Origin: Orthonyx spaldingii
Lineage: Eukaryota > Chordata > Aves > Passeriformes > Orthonychidae
Assembly (NCBI GenBank): GCA_013397795.1
Contig: VZTJ01000758.1
Span: 260,237-324,236 of the forward strand
Length of the DNA: 64,000 nt
Direction of reading: 5' to 3'
Part shown: positions 24,798-36,690 of the stretch, one piece after another
Position numbering within the stretch: position 1 is the first letter of the stretch
How the letters are laid out: each line of letters opens with the position of its first letter
Notes under the pieces: model-generated
The model's database searches: none
What the model was told of the DNA's origin: nothing
What the model saw: the letters and a program-made list of their open reading frames with translations, nothing else
Program-made: the position numbers and the translations under genes

Positions 24798-24985
24798 ATG
24801 GAATCACAGAATATCCTGAGCTGGAAGGGACCCACAAGGATCATCGAGTCCAAGTGCTGGCCCTCCACAGGACATCCCCAAGAATCACACCATCTGTCAC
24901 GTGTACATCATCAATCCCTGCATTACAAGGACTTTTGAATCCCAGACAAAATGTTTCCAGGGCTGTGAGTGCTGGTGTCCAGTTC
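24798..24985 (-). mobile_element. CR1 LINE, 3' end fragment (reverse)
   Basis: The + strand reads GGAATCACAGAATATCCTGA, GCTGGAAGGGACCCACAAGG, ATCATCGAGTCCAAG and CCCCAAGAATCACACCAT, the complement of a common passerine-type CR1 tail. The right-hand border, around GGGCTGTGAGTGCTGG, is approximate. Confidence 0.85.
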
Positions 24986-26456
24986 AGCTGGTCCAAGTGG
25001 GAGGGCAATGCATGCATGGGTCCCTGGGAGGACCTGGATCCATAGAAAGTCAGTGCTGCATCTGCAGCCCCTGGAACAGCTCTGGAACAGGCCAGAAGAA
25101 ATCAGAAGGCAGAGACTCGGTGCAAACAGAGTGAGCTATTTCAGCTTTACAAAGGCATAAAGGAGAGTGGAATTGGGCTCACTGCCTCTATATTATTTCC
25201 CTAGTCCATAATTTTGGGGAAAATACAAGTTTTGAATTAATCATAGACCTTTAACTTTGAAGAAAACCAGAACTTTGGCATTGAAATAGCCAAAAATTTG
25301 AGAGTAACAATTTGCAATTGCTTCATTTCCCTCCTAGAAAGCCAGGTGCAGCCAGGCCTCTGCCTTGCACTGCGCAGCAGTGAGCTCTCCTCCAGGGACA
25401 CTCAATCCAGGGCAGACAAAGAAAACACAGAGAAAAACAAGCACCTGGAGGAGAAGTGCCAAGCCACAGGCAGCGGGATATGGGAATGTCCCCTCCCTGC
25501 CCTGCTCGGGATGCACAGGCCTGATGTTGTTCCCCTCGGTTTGGAGCAGGGAGTGGCATCCTGCTGCACATCAGCCACATTAATGCTCTCAAGGACTGCC
25601 CACACTTCCCACATGGACCCAAGCCCAGGAGCAGAGTCTGGCTTGTAGGCTCCTGCAGTCTAAATGGCTAAATGCATCAATATAATGGAGATTTTCACCT
25701 AAGGTAGATTTTTTTTTTTTTTTCCTTTATTGCTAGGGCCTTTTAAGATAAAAATACTCATCAAAACAAAACAAAAAAAAAGTCCCTTTCACTTCTGAAA
25801 GCAAAGGAAAATTTTCTTGGAAATTGTACCCACTTGGTAAAATCCAGATGTTTTGCTTCAACCCTCACTTTCTACATTTTTAGATTTCTTTTTTAAAGAT
25901 CTCTGCATTGGTGTAGAACGATTTAAAATTCCTCCAGCAAAGTGCAGTTTTATTGCTCCAGAGGCAGCATAAAGCCGAATGGGTGGCTGTATTTCAAGCA
26001 AGGAGCTATGGGAGAGTGCAGCTTGCAAGTGGCAATAGAGCCCAGAAATTGAACTCTAGCCTTTCTATTCAGTGTTCTTTTTATTATTAAGTCACGGAAT
26101 AAGTAAAATGTTACGGGGACACTTTAAATCCACACTTGTTTGTACAGCATCCAATGAATATGTGATAGGGAAAGGAAATGAAAAATGTGGGGATGTTGAA
26201 AATAAGGAAAAGATTGGATGCTGAAGAATCAAGTGTGGTAAATGATGAGATACAGTTAAATCTGTAATTTTAACCTGAAATGAAGGAGCACGGCTTTGGT
26301 GCATTCTCATGGTTGTGGGGTGTCTTTGGGGTAGGCACTCTCTGCTTGATGGCTCAGAGGATGGGACATCTCTGTGACATGGCAGGAGGCAGCAATGGCC
26401 AGAAGCTGCCTCAGCTGCAGCAAAAAACTCAGTATTATTTTAATACTGAAGATCTC

Positions 26457-26531
26457 TTTTGGTTTGTTTTTTTTTTTGTTTTTTGTTTTTTGTTTTTTGG
26501 TTTTTTTTGTTTGGGTTTTTTTTTTTTTCAG
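26457..26531. repeat. T-rich low-complexity tract with GTTTTTT units
   Basis: Long T runs broken by single G or GG, ending TTTTTCAGG. The Phe-rich frames across it are artefacts. It resembles a splice acceptor tract, but nothing recognisable follows. Confidence 0.9.
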
Positions 26532-28474
26532 GCTTGAAACAAAACAGTCCAGAACTTATTTGCACAGAACTTTTGATCGTGCTTGTGCAAGAGTTGTCAC
26601 AGGTGGCAAAGACAGGTGAGAGTGTGGAGCTATCATTCACACCAGCATCAAGGCAGGATATGACAGAGGTTTGGGTGGAGGATGCCTGCAGGCTGACATT
26701 AGCACCTCGTAATGATATGAAGCCTAAATCTCTGGTTGATGGCTCTAATTTAGACTAATGAGCCTTGCTTTGTTTTTAAGGGCCAAGAAGGTTCAGCTGG
26801 AGCTGGCTAAGGTTCACCTGCAGGGCTATGGGTTGTTGTTCTTTCCAGGATGGAAATCACCCACCCACCAGCATTTACCCATCCTACCCCGTCAGGATCC
26901 AGCCTTGCTGAATTTTTTGGGTAAGCATCCCTATCTCGACAAGTTTTAGCACCTCCCAGCATGAGGAAAGCAGGAAGAGGCAGGGGAGCAGGGCCATGAT
27001 TCCAGGTAAGGACAATGGACAAGCATTCCTAACACTGGCACCATGCAGGCTGCAATTTTAAGAAGCAGCCTGCAATTTTGAGGTCCTTAGTTGTGCTTTT
27101 GTAACCCAGGATAGGCAATACAATGCAAATATTACTCCTATTCCAATGTCCCTGAGCAGGATGGAAGAAAAACCTGAAAAAACAATTTCCCTGTGTTCTG
27201 GGCTGACAGGGACCGAGTATTGATTTCTGTTTCTCACCAGTCTAAACCAGTTCCCTGGTGACCACCCCTGCCTCTTTGTGCTGGCCTCATGACTGGAAAG
27301 TCATGGTGATTTCCCCAGTGGGAGGAGGTGGCAATCTCTAGGCCAAATGTGCAGGGAAAGAATGGAAACAGCAGATTCCCCTGCTGTAATTTCTTACCTT
27401 GTTTTAGATGTGGTTTAAATGATGCAAATTCCCTGTAGCTGTATTTTTCTTTCTCCTACTCTGAGAAAACAGTAGAGTGTTAAATATGGTTTCCTGACAG
27501 TGTTTGTAGTGTGCAGGAGTGGGACAGATGTGAACACTAAGGAGCTTTTGCCTGTGTTTTCTGTGCCTCAGCTGAGGAGCAAGTGACCCATGAGCTGCCC
27601 CATCATTTCTAGGGCTGTAAATAACCACAGTTTGTGTTTCTGTGTATCAGAGATGAGTGGGTCAAATGGCAGAGAGCACTGAGGCACACAGTCCCATGGC
27701 AAAGAGATGCTCATATGGAGGCAGCTCTTCATCTGCCACAGTTTGATGAAGAGGGATTTGGATGTGGCACCAAACCTGCCAGCAGTCAGTTGGGCAGTGG
27801 CTTGAGACACAATGATGAAAAGAAATTACGTGGGGGGTTACTAAGGCTGGAGTCTATGATGCAAAGGTAGATGTGCCATGGATGAAACCCTGCTGCCTAA
27901 AAAGTGATTCCAAAGTTGTCAGTGGGCTCCTGCTCCAGATCTTACGGTGCCCAAGACTGCTGCAGTCAGGTGTTGAGCAGCCATAAGAAAACCAAATCTG
28001 AGGGGTGGGAAAAGCAAGGTGTCCACAAGACCTGTGAGTGGCAAAGGTACTCATCCACAAACCTTCCCCAGGGAGCAAGAGGAGAGCCAGCTCTGCCTTT
28101 TTATCAAAACCAGAAATCGGATCAAAGGAACCGCAACCCACACTGGGAATCTGCCCCTGGGGTTTTGCTTCCTGTAGCACAGTTGGGTTCCTGATGCCAT
28201 TTGTTTCCCGTGCTTGTGGATATGTCAGATGAGGCAGGGCACTCATTATTGGGGAGCCACAACTGAGAGATGAATAAGAGGGTTGGGTGCCAATGTTAGC
28301 CTTGGCCCTGCAGAACCATCGTGTTGGTAACCTGAGTTAAATTGCTCCTGGAAAAACCAGGAGATTGGTTTTCCTGAGCAACTACTTTGTGACTGCAGAG
28401 CGAGTCCAACAAAAGCAGCAGTAAAATATCATTATGTAGGCACTTTCTTACAGTTACCAGGTCATTCTTGGAGG

Positions 28475-28515
28475 TAAATGTATATATTTATATACACACA
28501 CACACACACACACAT
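28475..28515. repeat. (TA)n/(AC)n compound microsatellite
   Basis: TATATATTTATATA is followed by about eleven AC units. Confidence 0.92.
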
Positions 28516-28717
28516 GATTAATATGTTGCCTCTGTCCCCTGGGTGGCTGCGAGAAGTTGGACTTTGGAGCATGAAGTAGCTGCAGCCTCCCCCATAGCTG
28601 GAGTTCAGGGGGTGTAACAGCCTCTGCTCACCCTTTTTGGTTGGGAGGAAGAGCTGCTTTGCTCCCTGCCTTTTGGTCATGTTGTCTGGCCAGTTCTTGG
28701 CAGCCCTCTCTCCTCTC

Positions 28718-28751
28718 CTCCCATCTGATGGCACCTCCCATCTGATGGCGC
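28718..28751. repeat. 17 bp tandem duplication
   Basis: CTCCCATCTGATGGCAC is followed at once by CTCCCATCTGATGGCGC, with one mismatch. Confidence 0.9.
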
Positions 28752-30140
28752 CTTTGCTTCACCTTAAAGATCTGACTGTGTGAGAGGAGCAGTTGTGGTT
28801 GTCCTGCTGGGATTTTGGCCAAACACCACGGCAGAAAGTGCTCTTAAACACATTAGGCAGCACGAGGGAAAACAGGTATGGGCACAGAAAACTGCTGCTA
28901 ATACAGATGTACTTTTTATAGACCAAATGCAGAATGGTTGTGGTGGGTGTTCTTTGGTCACGTACTGACTCTTCTGCCTAGTGCAATGTGTAGAGCAGAT
29001 TTCTGGGGGTTTGGGGTTTTTTAATTGAAGAAAAAAGAAGTTTGCATGTGAAAATCTCAAGTTTACTATGGAAAAATCAGATGGGGGTAATCAAAATGCA
29101 GCACTGTGTTCTGGGATCACACCAATGTGCCAAAGTCCAGCAGCTTCAGCTCTATGTCCTGATCCGAGAACATCACAGTGTCCCATTGCATGTCCCGTCC
29201 AACATAAACAGTTGTGACTTGATTTTTCTTCTGTAAGAAAACCTCAGTGCTCCAACATTTGGCTGAAAACAAACACCAGTTAATGTTCTTTATGTTTATT
29301 AAATAGGAAATCAGTGAATAAGAAAGAGAGTGTGAAAAATGTTCTATAATAATTTCAGATTTTGTTGATAATGACATAGATCCTTGCCCCAAAATTTGAA
29401 ATTCAAGCAACTAGCCAACTTATGCAATATTTAGAAAATGTGTGATCTTCTGATTATTCCAGTGGAAAATGTTTAGGAATTTTCAGACCAGTCTCTGTGG
29501 TTATTTAGATGTAGGGATTCATTCAAGCATCTGCTTAGGTCCTGTTGATGCTGTAAGACCTAAATCCCATTCCTTAAACAGGAATGCTTTCCAAGGTGAG
29601 GATTCAGGTTGGAAAAGTGCTTCCCTGCCGGGTCTGTTTCAAGCTTTTCTCACCACTGCTCCTGCACTGGGGTGGATGTCCAGGGGGAAGGAGTAATTTC
29701 CCCAAACATCTCCTGTTCCCTGCAGCTGGATCCAGTCTTGGCTGTGAGTTGGACACATTCCTCACGGTTTAGGAAGTGGTTCCTGTAAACCCAGAACAAG
29801 GCTAATTTCAGGTTATTACACGTCTGGCTCTCAAAGCCTTAGTTCCTCCCTCTGCTCAAACCCTGGCAGGTGGATTTGTGAGGTTACTCTTTGTGCAAAC
29901 ATGGAGAATCATTGAATCCTGCAAAACTGCCCCACTGTTTGACATGGGGCAGTTGGGTAGGACACCCCCCACTGTCTATCTGCAGAGTCTTCAGTGATTT
30001 TCAAAGGACAGTTGACTTTTTCTAAATTTAAAATGTATTTCTATGGAAACGGTGAGGCTAGAAGAGTGATTTGAGAAAGTTTCATGCCTAATGGCAGCCC
30101 AGATCATGGCAATAGACAGCCACACAATGGTGTGTGGGAT

Positions 30141-30412
30141 ATAGAATCACAGAATCCCCATATGGTTTGGGTTGGAAGGGACCTTAAAGATCTTCTAGTG
30201 GGGAAAACCTTCCATGAGACCAAGCTGCTCCAAGCCCCATCCAACCTGGCCTTGGACGCTTCCAGGGATGTGTCGTCCACAGATTCTCTGGGCAGCCTCT
30301 GCCAGGGCCTCGCCACCCTCACAGGGAAGACTTTCTTCCTAACATCTCACCTAACCTTCCCTCTTTCAGTTTGAAGCCATTCCCCTTGGTCCTGTCACTA
30401 CAGTTCCTGCTG
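30141..30412 (-). mobile_element. CR1 LINE, 3' end fragment (reverse)
   Basis: The + strand begins TAGAATCACAGAATCCCC and continues GGGTTGGAAGGGACCTTAAA, CCCCATCCAACCTGGCCTTG and CCACCCTCACAGGGAAG, then ATTCCCCTTGGTCCTGTCAC. It is one of the better preserved CR1 copies here. The 96-codon frame across it is a repeat artefact. Confidence 0.9.
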
Positions 30413-32509
30413 AAGGAATATCATCACGAGTATGAAATCCCCACCATCCTAAACAGCTGAGCTGCAGGTGTGAGCAGGTGGAACGGAGGATGTGTCCAGC
30501 ATTCCCTGCTCAGCCTGCACCTCCTGCGCATGGGATCATGGGCAGTCACAGCCCCTGGTGCTGGGAATTAACCAGGGAATGGAAATGGGATGTGCTGGAA
30601 GCAGCCGGAGGAGCAAAGCCTGCGCAGCACTCGGTGCAAACTGCAGCGTGCCCTTGTCTGGGCGCGGAGGTCGGCGGTGGTGCAGTGCTCCCACAGCAGC
30701 GCCTGCACGAGGCTATTTCCGACTCCCATAAAAATCTTTATGTCTCTGTGATCAGGATTCGGCGATGCAAATTTGCTGTGTCAAAGGAAGATGCCGCTGT
30801 AAATGAATTAGTACAAGAAGAACTTCTTATTTAAGAAGTGCTGACTCTGCGCTCTCCCCTATGCCCTCGCTTTTAAAATTGAAGCCTGGGTTTGCTGCTT
30901 GCTGTGATCTATATTTAGATACTTATAGATGAAGTTTTGCAGTCACATGGCTGCATTCTTGTGTGGCTTCATGAAGCTGTTTTTTCGCATTACAGAGATT
31001 TATACGTTTGCGTTTACATATTGCAGGTGTTTCCATAAAAGCTCGGGCTAGCCACATGCAGGATGGCCTGAAAGAAAACGGAGAAGTGCTTAAAATGTTA
31101 CTGAGCCCACTTGAAAACATCGTCCTGGGGCAGAAGAGTGAAGTCACTGCACAAACGAGGGAGTCATGGACAGGTAGGATTTATGGATGTGGGCTTTTCA
31201 GGAGCACTCCTTGCTACAGAGGGTCGAGTTGTGCAAGAGGACAGCATCCCTTTTGGGATGTATCTTGTGCAGTGTTCCCAGTAAGCTGCTGGGCCCCCAG
31301 CAGAATATTTCAAAATGTCAGAGAGTGCTGCAGTGCTGAGCTCATGCAATGTAAGTGATAGGCTGATGAATTATGTGCTGTACACACTACACACAAATCC
31401 TGTCCCAACCAGCCCTGGAAGAGGAGATAGTACTCTTGCTGGTGTGTCCTCTGCTCCAGGAACCTCGCCAGGAGGACACACCATAATTCATGCTCTGCTG
31501 ATGCTTTACAAAAGTTGCAGCCTGTACTTTGGCTGCTGTGCTGCTGACCCCAGCATCCATGTTAGCCTCGGGCCCCTCCACACCTCGGGGATGACTGCAG
31601 CTCCCTGTGCTGTCCTGGGAAGGCAAATGCATCACCTGCCCCTTCAGCTGGCACAGGCAGTGCAGGCAGGCAGTCCTGCCTTGCCTGGCCTCAGCACCAC
31701 ATCCACCAAAGGTCAGGGCTCTCCCTGCATTCAGGCAACCCCCAGCTTTGCCCTCATGGCTGCAGAAGCCGACAGCTCAACACAGAAAACAAGGTGGGAA
31801 CTCATAGGGCTTCTCCTTAGCTTAAGAGCCTCTTCAATCCCTGCCGAGTTACAGCTACCAAAAACAAAGGATGATCAGCATTTGATTTATCCTCATTTGG
31901 GGCTCACCATAAAGCTATAATGCAGCATCTTCCATGAGGAAGTGCCTGAGAAACAGGCTTGCCCCAGGGAAGGAGCAGACTAACGGTATGGGATGATAGG
32001 GGAATTTCATAGGAAGCTAAAACATTCCTCAGACATTGAAGGGGAATGGCAGGAGATTGTGCCAGAATGGTGAGAAAGAGTTTGGCTGTGGGGTAAGAGG
32101 AGTGTCTTCTACTCTTCATCCCTTTTCCATGGTGGGCTGTGAGGAAGACAGAGTTCAACCTCTGTTCTGTGGACAGGGCAAGGCAAGGAGGGCACCCAGG
32201 TGGGCAAGCAGGGCCAGCAGCATCCGGGCAGGTGGCTGCCCCGGCCAGCACACCCGGAGGTGTCAGCCTACCCTTTTGTGAGACTTTTGCCTTTCTGGAG
32301 ACTGGCTGGGGAGCTAAAAATCCCCAGTTTCCTGGGGCCACAGAGCGGGCCGGATGCTGGCCCAAATGTGGGTCAAGAGTGACACCCTGTGGACGAGTTA
32401 CTCTTTTCCGTAACCTCACAAGATTTCTCTCCTGATGCTTTTCTTCTGCTCTTTATTCCCCTTCCCCAGGGTTTTCCTTTCCCAACCCTCCTCCTTTCCC
32501 AGCCCAGGG
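30413..32509. other. Non-coding; GC-richer, no gene recognised
   Basis: A 201-codon frame at 31315-31920 is rich in Ser, Ala, Pro and Leu and carries no domain I know. A 171-codon minus frame follows. Both are probably chance frames in GC-rich DNA leading into the CpG island. Confidence 0.45.
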
Positions 32510-32880
32510 GTTGCCGCTGTGAGCCCCGCGGTGCGCAGGGACCGGCGCATCTCATCTCCTTAAAAGTGCGGGGCTAAGGAGATGAGACCGAAACCTCCTC
32601 CTTCCCTTTTGTTCCTCTTCGCTTTCTCCCCTTTTTATAGTCGGTTTTCCCGTATTTATGCTGGGTTTCGGCCCTGCAGAGCAGCGAGGGGCTGCGGCTC
32701 CTGCCCCGCCGCGGTTCCCCGGCTCCGGGTGCGCTCCCGGGGCTCGTAAATCAACCGGCTGCTCGCAAAATTTGGCAACTCTGAACCCGGGTTGTCTGTT
32801 AAACCGGGAGAAAAACTGCGTCTCCGTGTCCTCCACAGCTCCCCAGGCCGCCCCCCGGGGTGAGAATTCCTTCCCGAACA
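32510..32880. promoter_or_regulatory. CpG island (candidate promoter)
   Basis: About 30 CpG dinucleotides in about 370 bp, with clusters such as CCCCGCGGTGCGC and CCCGCCGCGG, in otherwise CpG-poor DNA. CTTTTTATAG lies at about 32630. No recognised coding exon adjoins it. Bird CpG islands usually mark promoters or developmental regulatory elements, so an unannotated non-coding transcript start is possible. Alternatively it is an intragenic island. Confidence 0.55.
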
Positions 32881-34964
32881 CCAAAACGCCTCCCAAAAAA
32901 ATGAGCATTTCAAGAACTGCTTCTCCTCTGGTCACTCTAATGAGCCCTTCCCAACCCTAGACCCGCTGGGGCTGCACCGTGCTGTCCTGATGTTCGTGGT
33001 GTTATCCCCAAGAAGTGTCCCAGAACAGGCTGATTGACACCAGCTGACAACCTGGAGAGGGAACAGCTCTATTTTAAGCAACAAACAATTTAGTTTTATA
33101 TTGGTGAGAAATTCCTCATCACTCATTTAATTACGCGGCTCTAAAAGAAACCGTAACGTCTTGGCACACCTGAATGCTGGGAGTGGGAAAGAGGGGGGTG
33201 TCAAATCCTTCCAAGAGCTTATGTCCTTTCTTAGCCCCGGCAGTTTAACCCTGCCAAGTCTGCACAGACCAGAATATCTATATATCCAAAACAGAGCCTG
33301 GATGGAGATTCCTGAATGTCCTCAAAAGGAGCAAAGAAAACAGCAGTAATTCTTTCCAATGACATTTATATGCTGCCATTAACTCTGCTTTCGCTGGTGT
33401 AGTTTAGGGCTTTTAGAAAACATGACTTCAGCTGCAACAACTACTGCAGGTTTTTGCTGAGAGGACCTGCAAGTTTTGACTTGACATCTGCACAGATTCT
33501 CTGCCTTTTTTATTGTGTTCAAAATCATGGAGAGGAAGAGGTGTCCCAGTGCAAAAAAAAAAGTCATTTTTTATGCCCTTATACCGTTCCCAGCATTTTC
33601 TAGGCCTGAGCATGCATCTTTGTCAGGTGAAAAGGGAGAGATCAGGTCTCTTAGTCCAGCTCCAGGGTGCTATAAGAAATAACAGTAGAAAAACTTTAAA
33701 AAAATCTGCGTTGTTCTGGGGACTTCCTAGAGAATATCAGAAGTGGGAAGATCCACCAGCTAAAGAATGTGGGACAAGAAGCTAAAGAGTAGGTGGGTTG
33801 ACTTCACCAAGCAAACGAAGGTTGGGAAAAACAGATATTAGAGAGGCCAAAGTGAGCACAGGAAGCCATGTGCCGTCTCCAAGATGTGACAAAGCTGAAA
33901 AATTCCCTCTTCCCTTTTACGAGCCAAGGTCACGTCTTGGTGGGAAACATTTCATCCCAAGTTCTGCCTCCTTGGTTCAGGTGAGGCCACTCTGCCCACA
34001 GAAAGGTGTCTTCTTGTGTCCCTTTCAGGGTCTTGGAGGGGACAATACAGCCATTGACATGGAGGAGGTGACTGCAGTTCCCAGGAAATTTATGGCTTGA
34101 AATCTCCAGAATTGTATGGGATGGTCTTGCTAAAGATGTGCAGCCCCAAGTCTGCCTTGCACCAGGAACTTGAGGGGAACAGCCCAGCTACAACAGCTTT
34201 GGGCAGAGTTAGAAACAGGGTCAGGCCATAAGGGCCCAGCTTGGAATTTAAATCCAGTCTACTTGAGGTAAATAAAAATAACTGCACTGCCTAGTTTGCA
34301 AAGGATCATTTACTTTTCTGGAAAGGAGAGTATGTTTTTGGAAAGTGTACAGGCATCTTTCAGGATGAAGGGCTCTGTGTGCAACAAGCAAGTTTTTACC
34401 TTTTGATTAGCAAAGCTTCATAAAGAATTTCAATTCTGAATTACTAAACAAAGAAACTATACAGGCCCCAGATGAGATTTAAACAGTTTCCAAAAGACAT
34501 TAAAAAAAGAGAAAAATACCGGGCCACATGTTTTTTCTTACGTCTCTTGAGTCCATTTATTCCAGACATCTGACATGCAATTCAAATTTCCAATAGTTTT
34601 AGGTAACCATGTCCAATTTAGAAACCACAGCCCTCAGCTAAGCCTACCTACCTCCCAAATCAATCCGGAAAACCAGAGCATTTGCTGATACTCTGCACTT
34701 TCAGCCCTGCAGAGCTTTGTTATATGTGTGCCATACCTACTTGGGTTGAGTTTTCTGGCTCCATGCAATCCATTTAGATGCATTTCATAGACCTGCAGTC
34801 AGTGGTCACAGACAGATAAATTATAGCTCCTAATGGAGAGCCTGTTCATGCTTTCAAAGAGTAAAACCACTATAAAACTGATCTCCTCTTCTGAGATGCC
34901 TTTGACAGCGGTGCTTGTACGGCAGTTCGGATGAGACGGAAGCAAAGGGCTCCCTGTGGATGAA
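32881..34964. other. Non-coding; no gene recognised
   Basis: Unique sequence between the CpG island and the MIR relic. Short frames only, none recognised. Confidence 0.5.
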
Positions 34965-35056
34965 GAATTAATGAGTTTTATTTCTGGCTCTGAGACTTGG
35001 GCTCATTTCTTAACCTTTCTGTGCCTGAGAGTTTGTACCTCAAAAGTGGAGATAAA
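34965..35056 (+). mobile_element. MIR-type SINE relic
   Basis: TTCTGGCTCTGAGACTTGGGC, TTTCTTAACCTTTCTGTGCC and CAAAAGTGGAGATAA parallel the MIR stretch that reads ggctctg...cttgggcaagtcacttaacctctctgtgcctcag...aaaatggggataa. It is an old, diverged copy of a family predating the bird-mammal split. Confidence 0.65.
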
Positions 35057-36368
35057 GCAAGGTCTTTTTGGTAGGCAAAGCCAAACTACAACGGAAATCC
35101 CGAGTTCAGATATGGGCAGACAATGTCCTGCTATGTGCCCTCTCCTAATTGCCTGCAGAAACCTCCTTGGTGAGGATTTAATCCTGTTTGGGAGGAGGTA
35201 AGTTCAGCAAGGGATGCATCAGGTGATGGTTTCCACACCACCCTTCTCACCTCAGTCCCTAAAACCTGGGTCATCCAACCCCGCAGACCCCAGCACTCTG
35301 ATTGAGCTCATCAGTCAGGAGATGCCTCTCCTGCAGAGGTTGAAATCAGAAATCCTCCCTTCCAGGGCCCCAAGGAGATCGTAGATGGTCAGGTGGTACT
35401 TCCAAGAGTGCTTGGTTGAACAAAAATTATGGAGCAGGTTCTCTACTGCTCTCAACATCAGAAGAGACTTATCAGCCTCCAGCAACGAATCCTGTTTGGC
35501 TGTAAGTGGCCATCACTTTATCCTGTAATCCCTCATTCATCTCATCTATTTTTAGCTTTCCAGTTCTCTTTCCAGTGGGAGCACTTGTACGCAGTCACAA
35601 ACTCTGCTATTGGGGAAAGAATAGGATTTGAATCAAATTTATTGCTGTTAACTCCTTTCATAGGCATCATGGATCAGAAGGGGCAGCTAGAGGTGGTGAA
35701 ATGGCTGTTCATCCTTTGACACCACTGATCGGAGAACAGGCCAGCAGTGGAGCTGGTCCCTGGTAGGATTTAGGGACTGGGAACATGGGAAAGCAAAGGG
35801 GAGAGCTGGAAAAAATCTCTGAAGGATTTTGTTGTTCCTTACATTTTTCCTGATCATCTCCCCCATTCTCCTTCCTGCAGAAGTGATCTGAGCCGAATCA
35901 ATATCCTTCCTTAAAAATAAAAGGAATAAACGAGAGAATAGAATGAAGACATCCTCAGCCAATGTCTGGTTTGGGGTGATATTTATGTCCTTCAAAACTT
36001 GTGGTGCAAATTGCCACAGCCCCACTGACTTGAGAGGATAACCCTGATTTTAAGGACAATCTCTGCAGAATGCAATGTGTTTTAAGCAGAAAACAAGTGG
36101 CCAGATTATGGTCCCCCAGTGCAAACACAACAACAGACTTTCTTCAGCCTCTTTTTCTATATATACCAGGGCTGTGAAATAAAGATAAAAACGCTGAGTC
36201 TGCTAAAAACTGTTCAGATTCTTGTGGGTGCTTTGGAGGAGCTGGTATACAATTTTGAGGCTGTTCTTTCTGCTGGCAAATTAACAGCCTAGAAAAATTA
36301 CAGCAGGGGGAGGGATAAAGGAAAAAAAAAAAAAAAAGGAAATTCTATTAATGAAACAGAACAATGAA

Positions 36369-36490
36369 AATCAAAGCTAAAGATGGAAGGAACTGAGTGG
36401 GCCCCATCCAGTTCATTGCCTGCTAGGCTGGATTTCTGCCTATAGTAATTTATGCCATAGCCTTGGAAGTGAAAACAGATTTCATTTACT
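36369..36490 (-). mobile_element. Probable old CR1/L3-type LINE relic (reverse)
   Basis: AAAGATGGAAGGAACTGAGTGG, CCCCATCCAGTTCATTGCCTG and GGCTGGATTTCTGCCTATAG resemble the worn tail of an ancient CR1/L3 copy. It is far more diverged than the other CR1 pieces, so the assignment and borders are tentative. Confidence 0.4.
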
Positions 36491-36549
36491 ACTGAACAGT
36501 ACTACTCTGTGTAGAGAGAGTTCGTGGCCTCACAGCGTTTCTGAGAAGG

Positions 36550-36690
36550 TATTGTGGGATTGTTGCTCCCACTTTGCAGATGGGCCTGGTAATGCTGCTT
36601 GAATTCTTAAATTTGGGCTCTGGCGAGGGGGAACCTGAATTAGGACTCGAGTGTCTGAGGACTGTCCCTTGTGTCCTGCTCTCACATGGC
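36550..36690 (-). mobile_element. Possible MIR-like SINE remnant
   Basis: GTTGCTCCCACTTTGCAGATGG followed later by GGACTCGAGTGTCTGAGGAC is weakly reminiscent of a reversed MIR (ccccattttacagatgagg ... aactcgggtctgtctgac). Too diverged to be sure. Confidence 0.3.

Larger units (their letters stand above)
24986..30140. other. Non-coding; no gene recognised
   Basis: Unique sequence with poly-T at about 25710, the T-rich tract at 26.5 kb, the compound microsatellite at 28.5 kb and the 17 bp duplication. A patch around 25330-25650 has overlapping frames on both strands, typical of GC-richer non-coding DNA. Confidence 0.5.

Noticed and set aside
26374..26619. Phe-rich frames that look like membrane proteins
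   Set aside because: They are translations of the T-rich low-complexity tract.
31315..31920. 201-codon plus-strand open frame
   Set aside because: Low-information Ser/Ala/Leu/Pro composition, no recognised motif and no clear splice borders.
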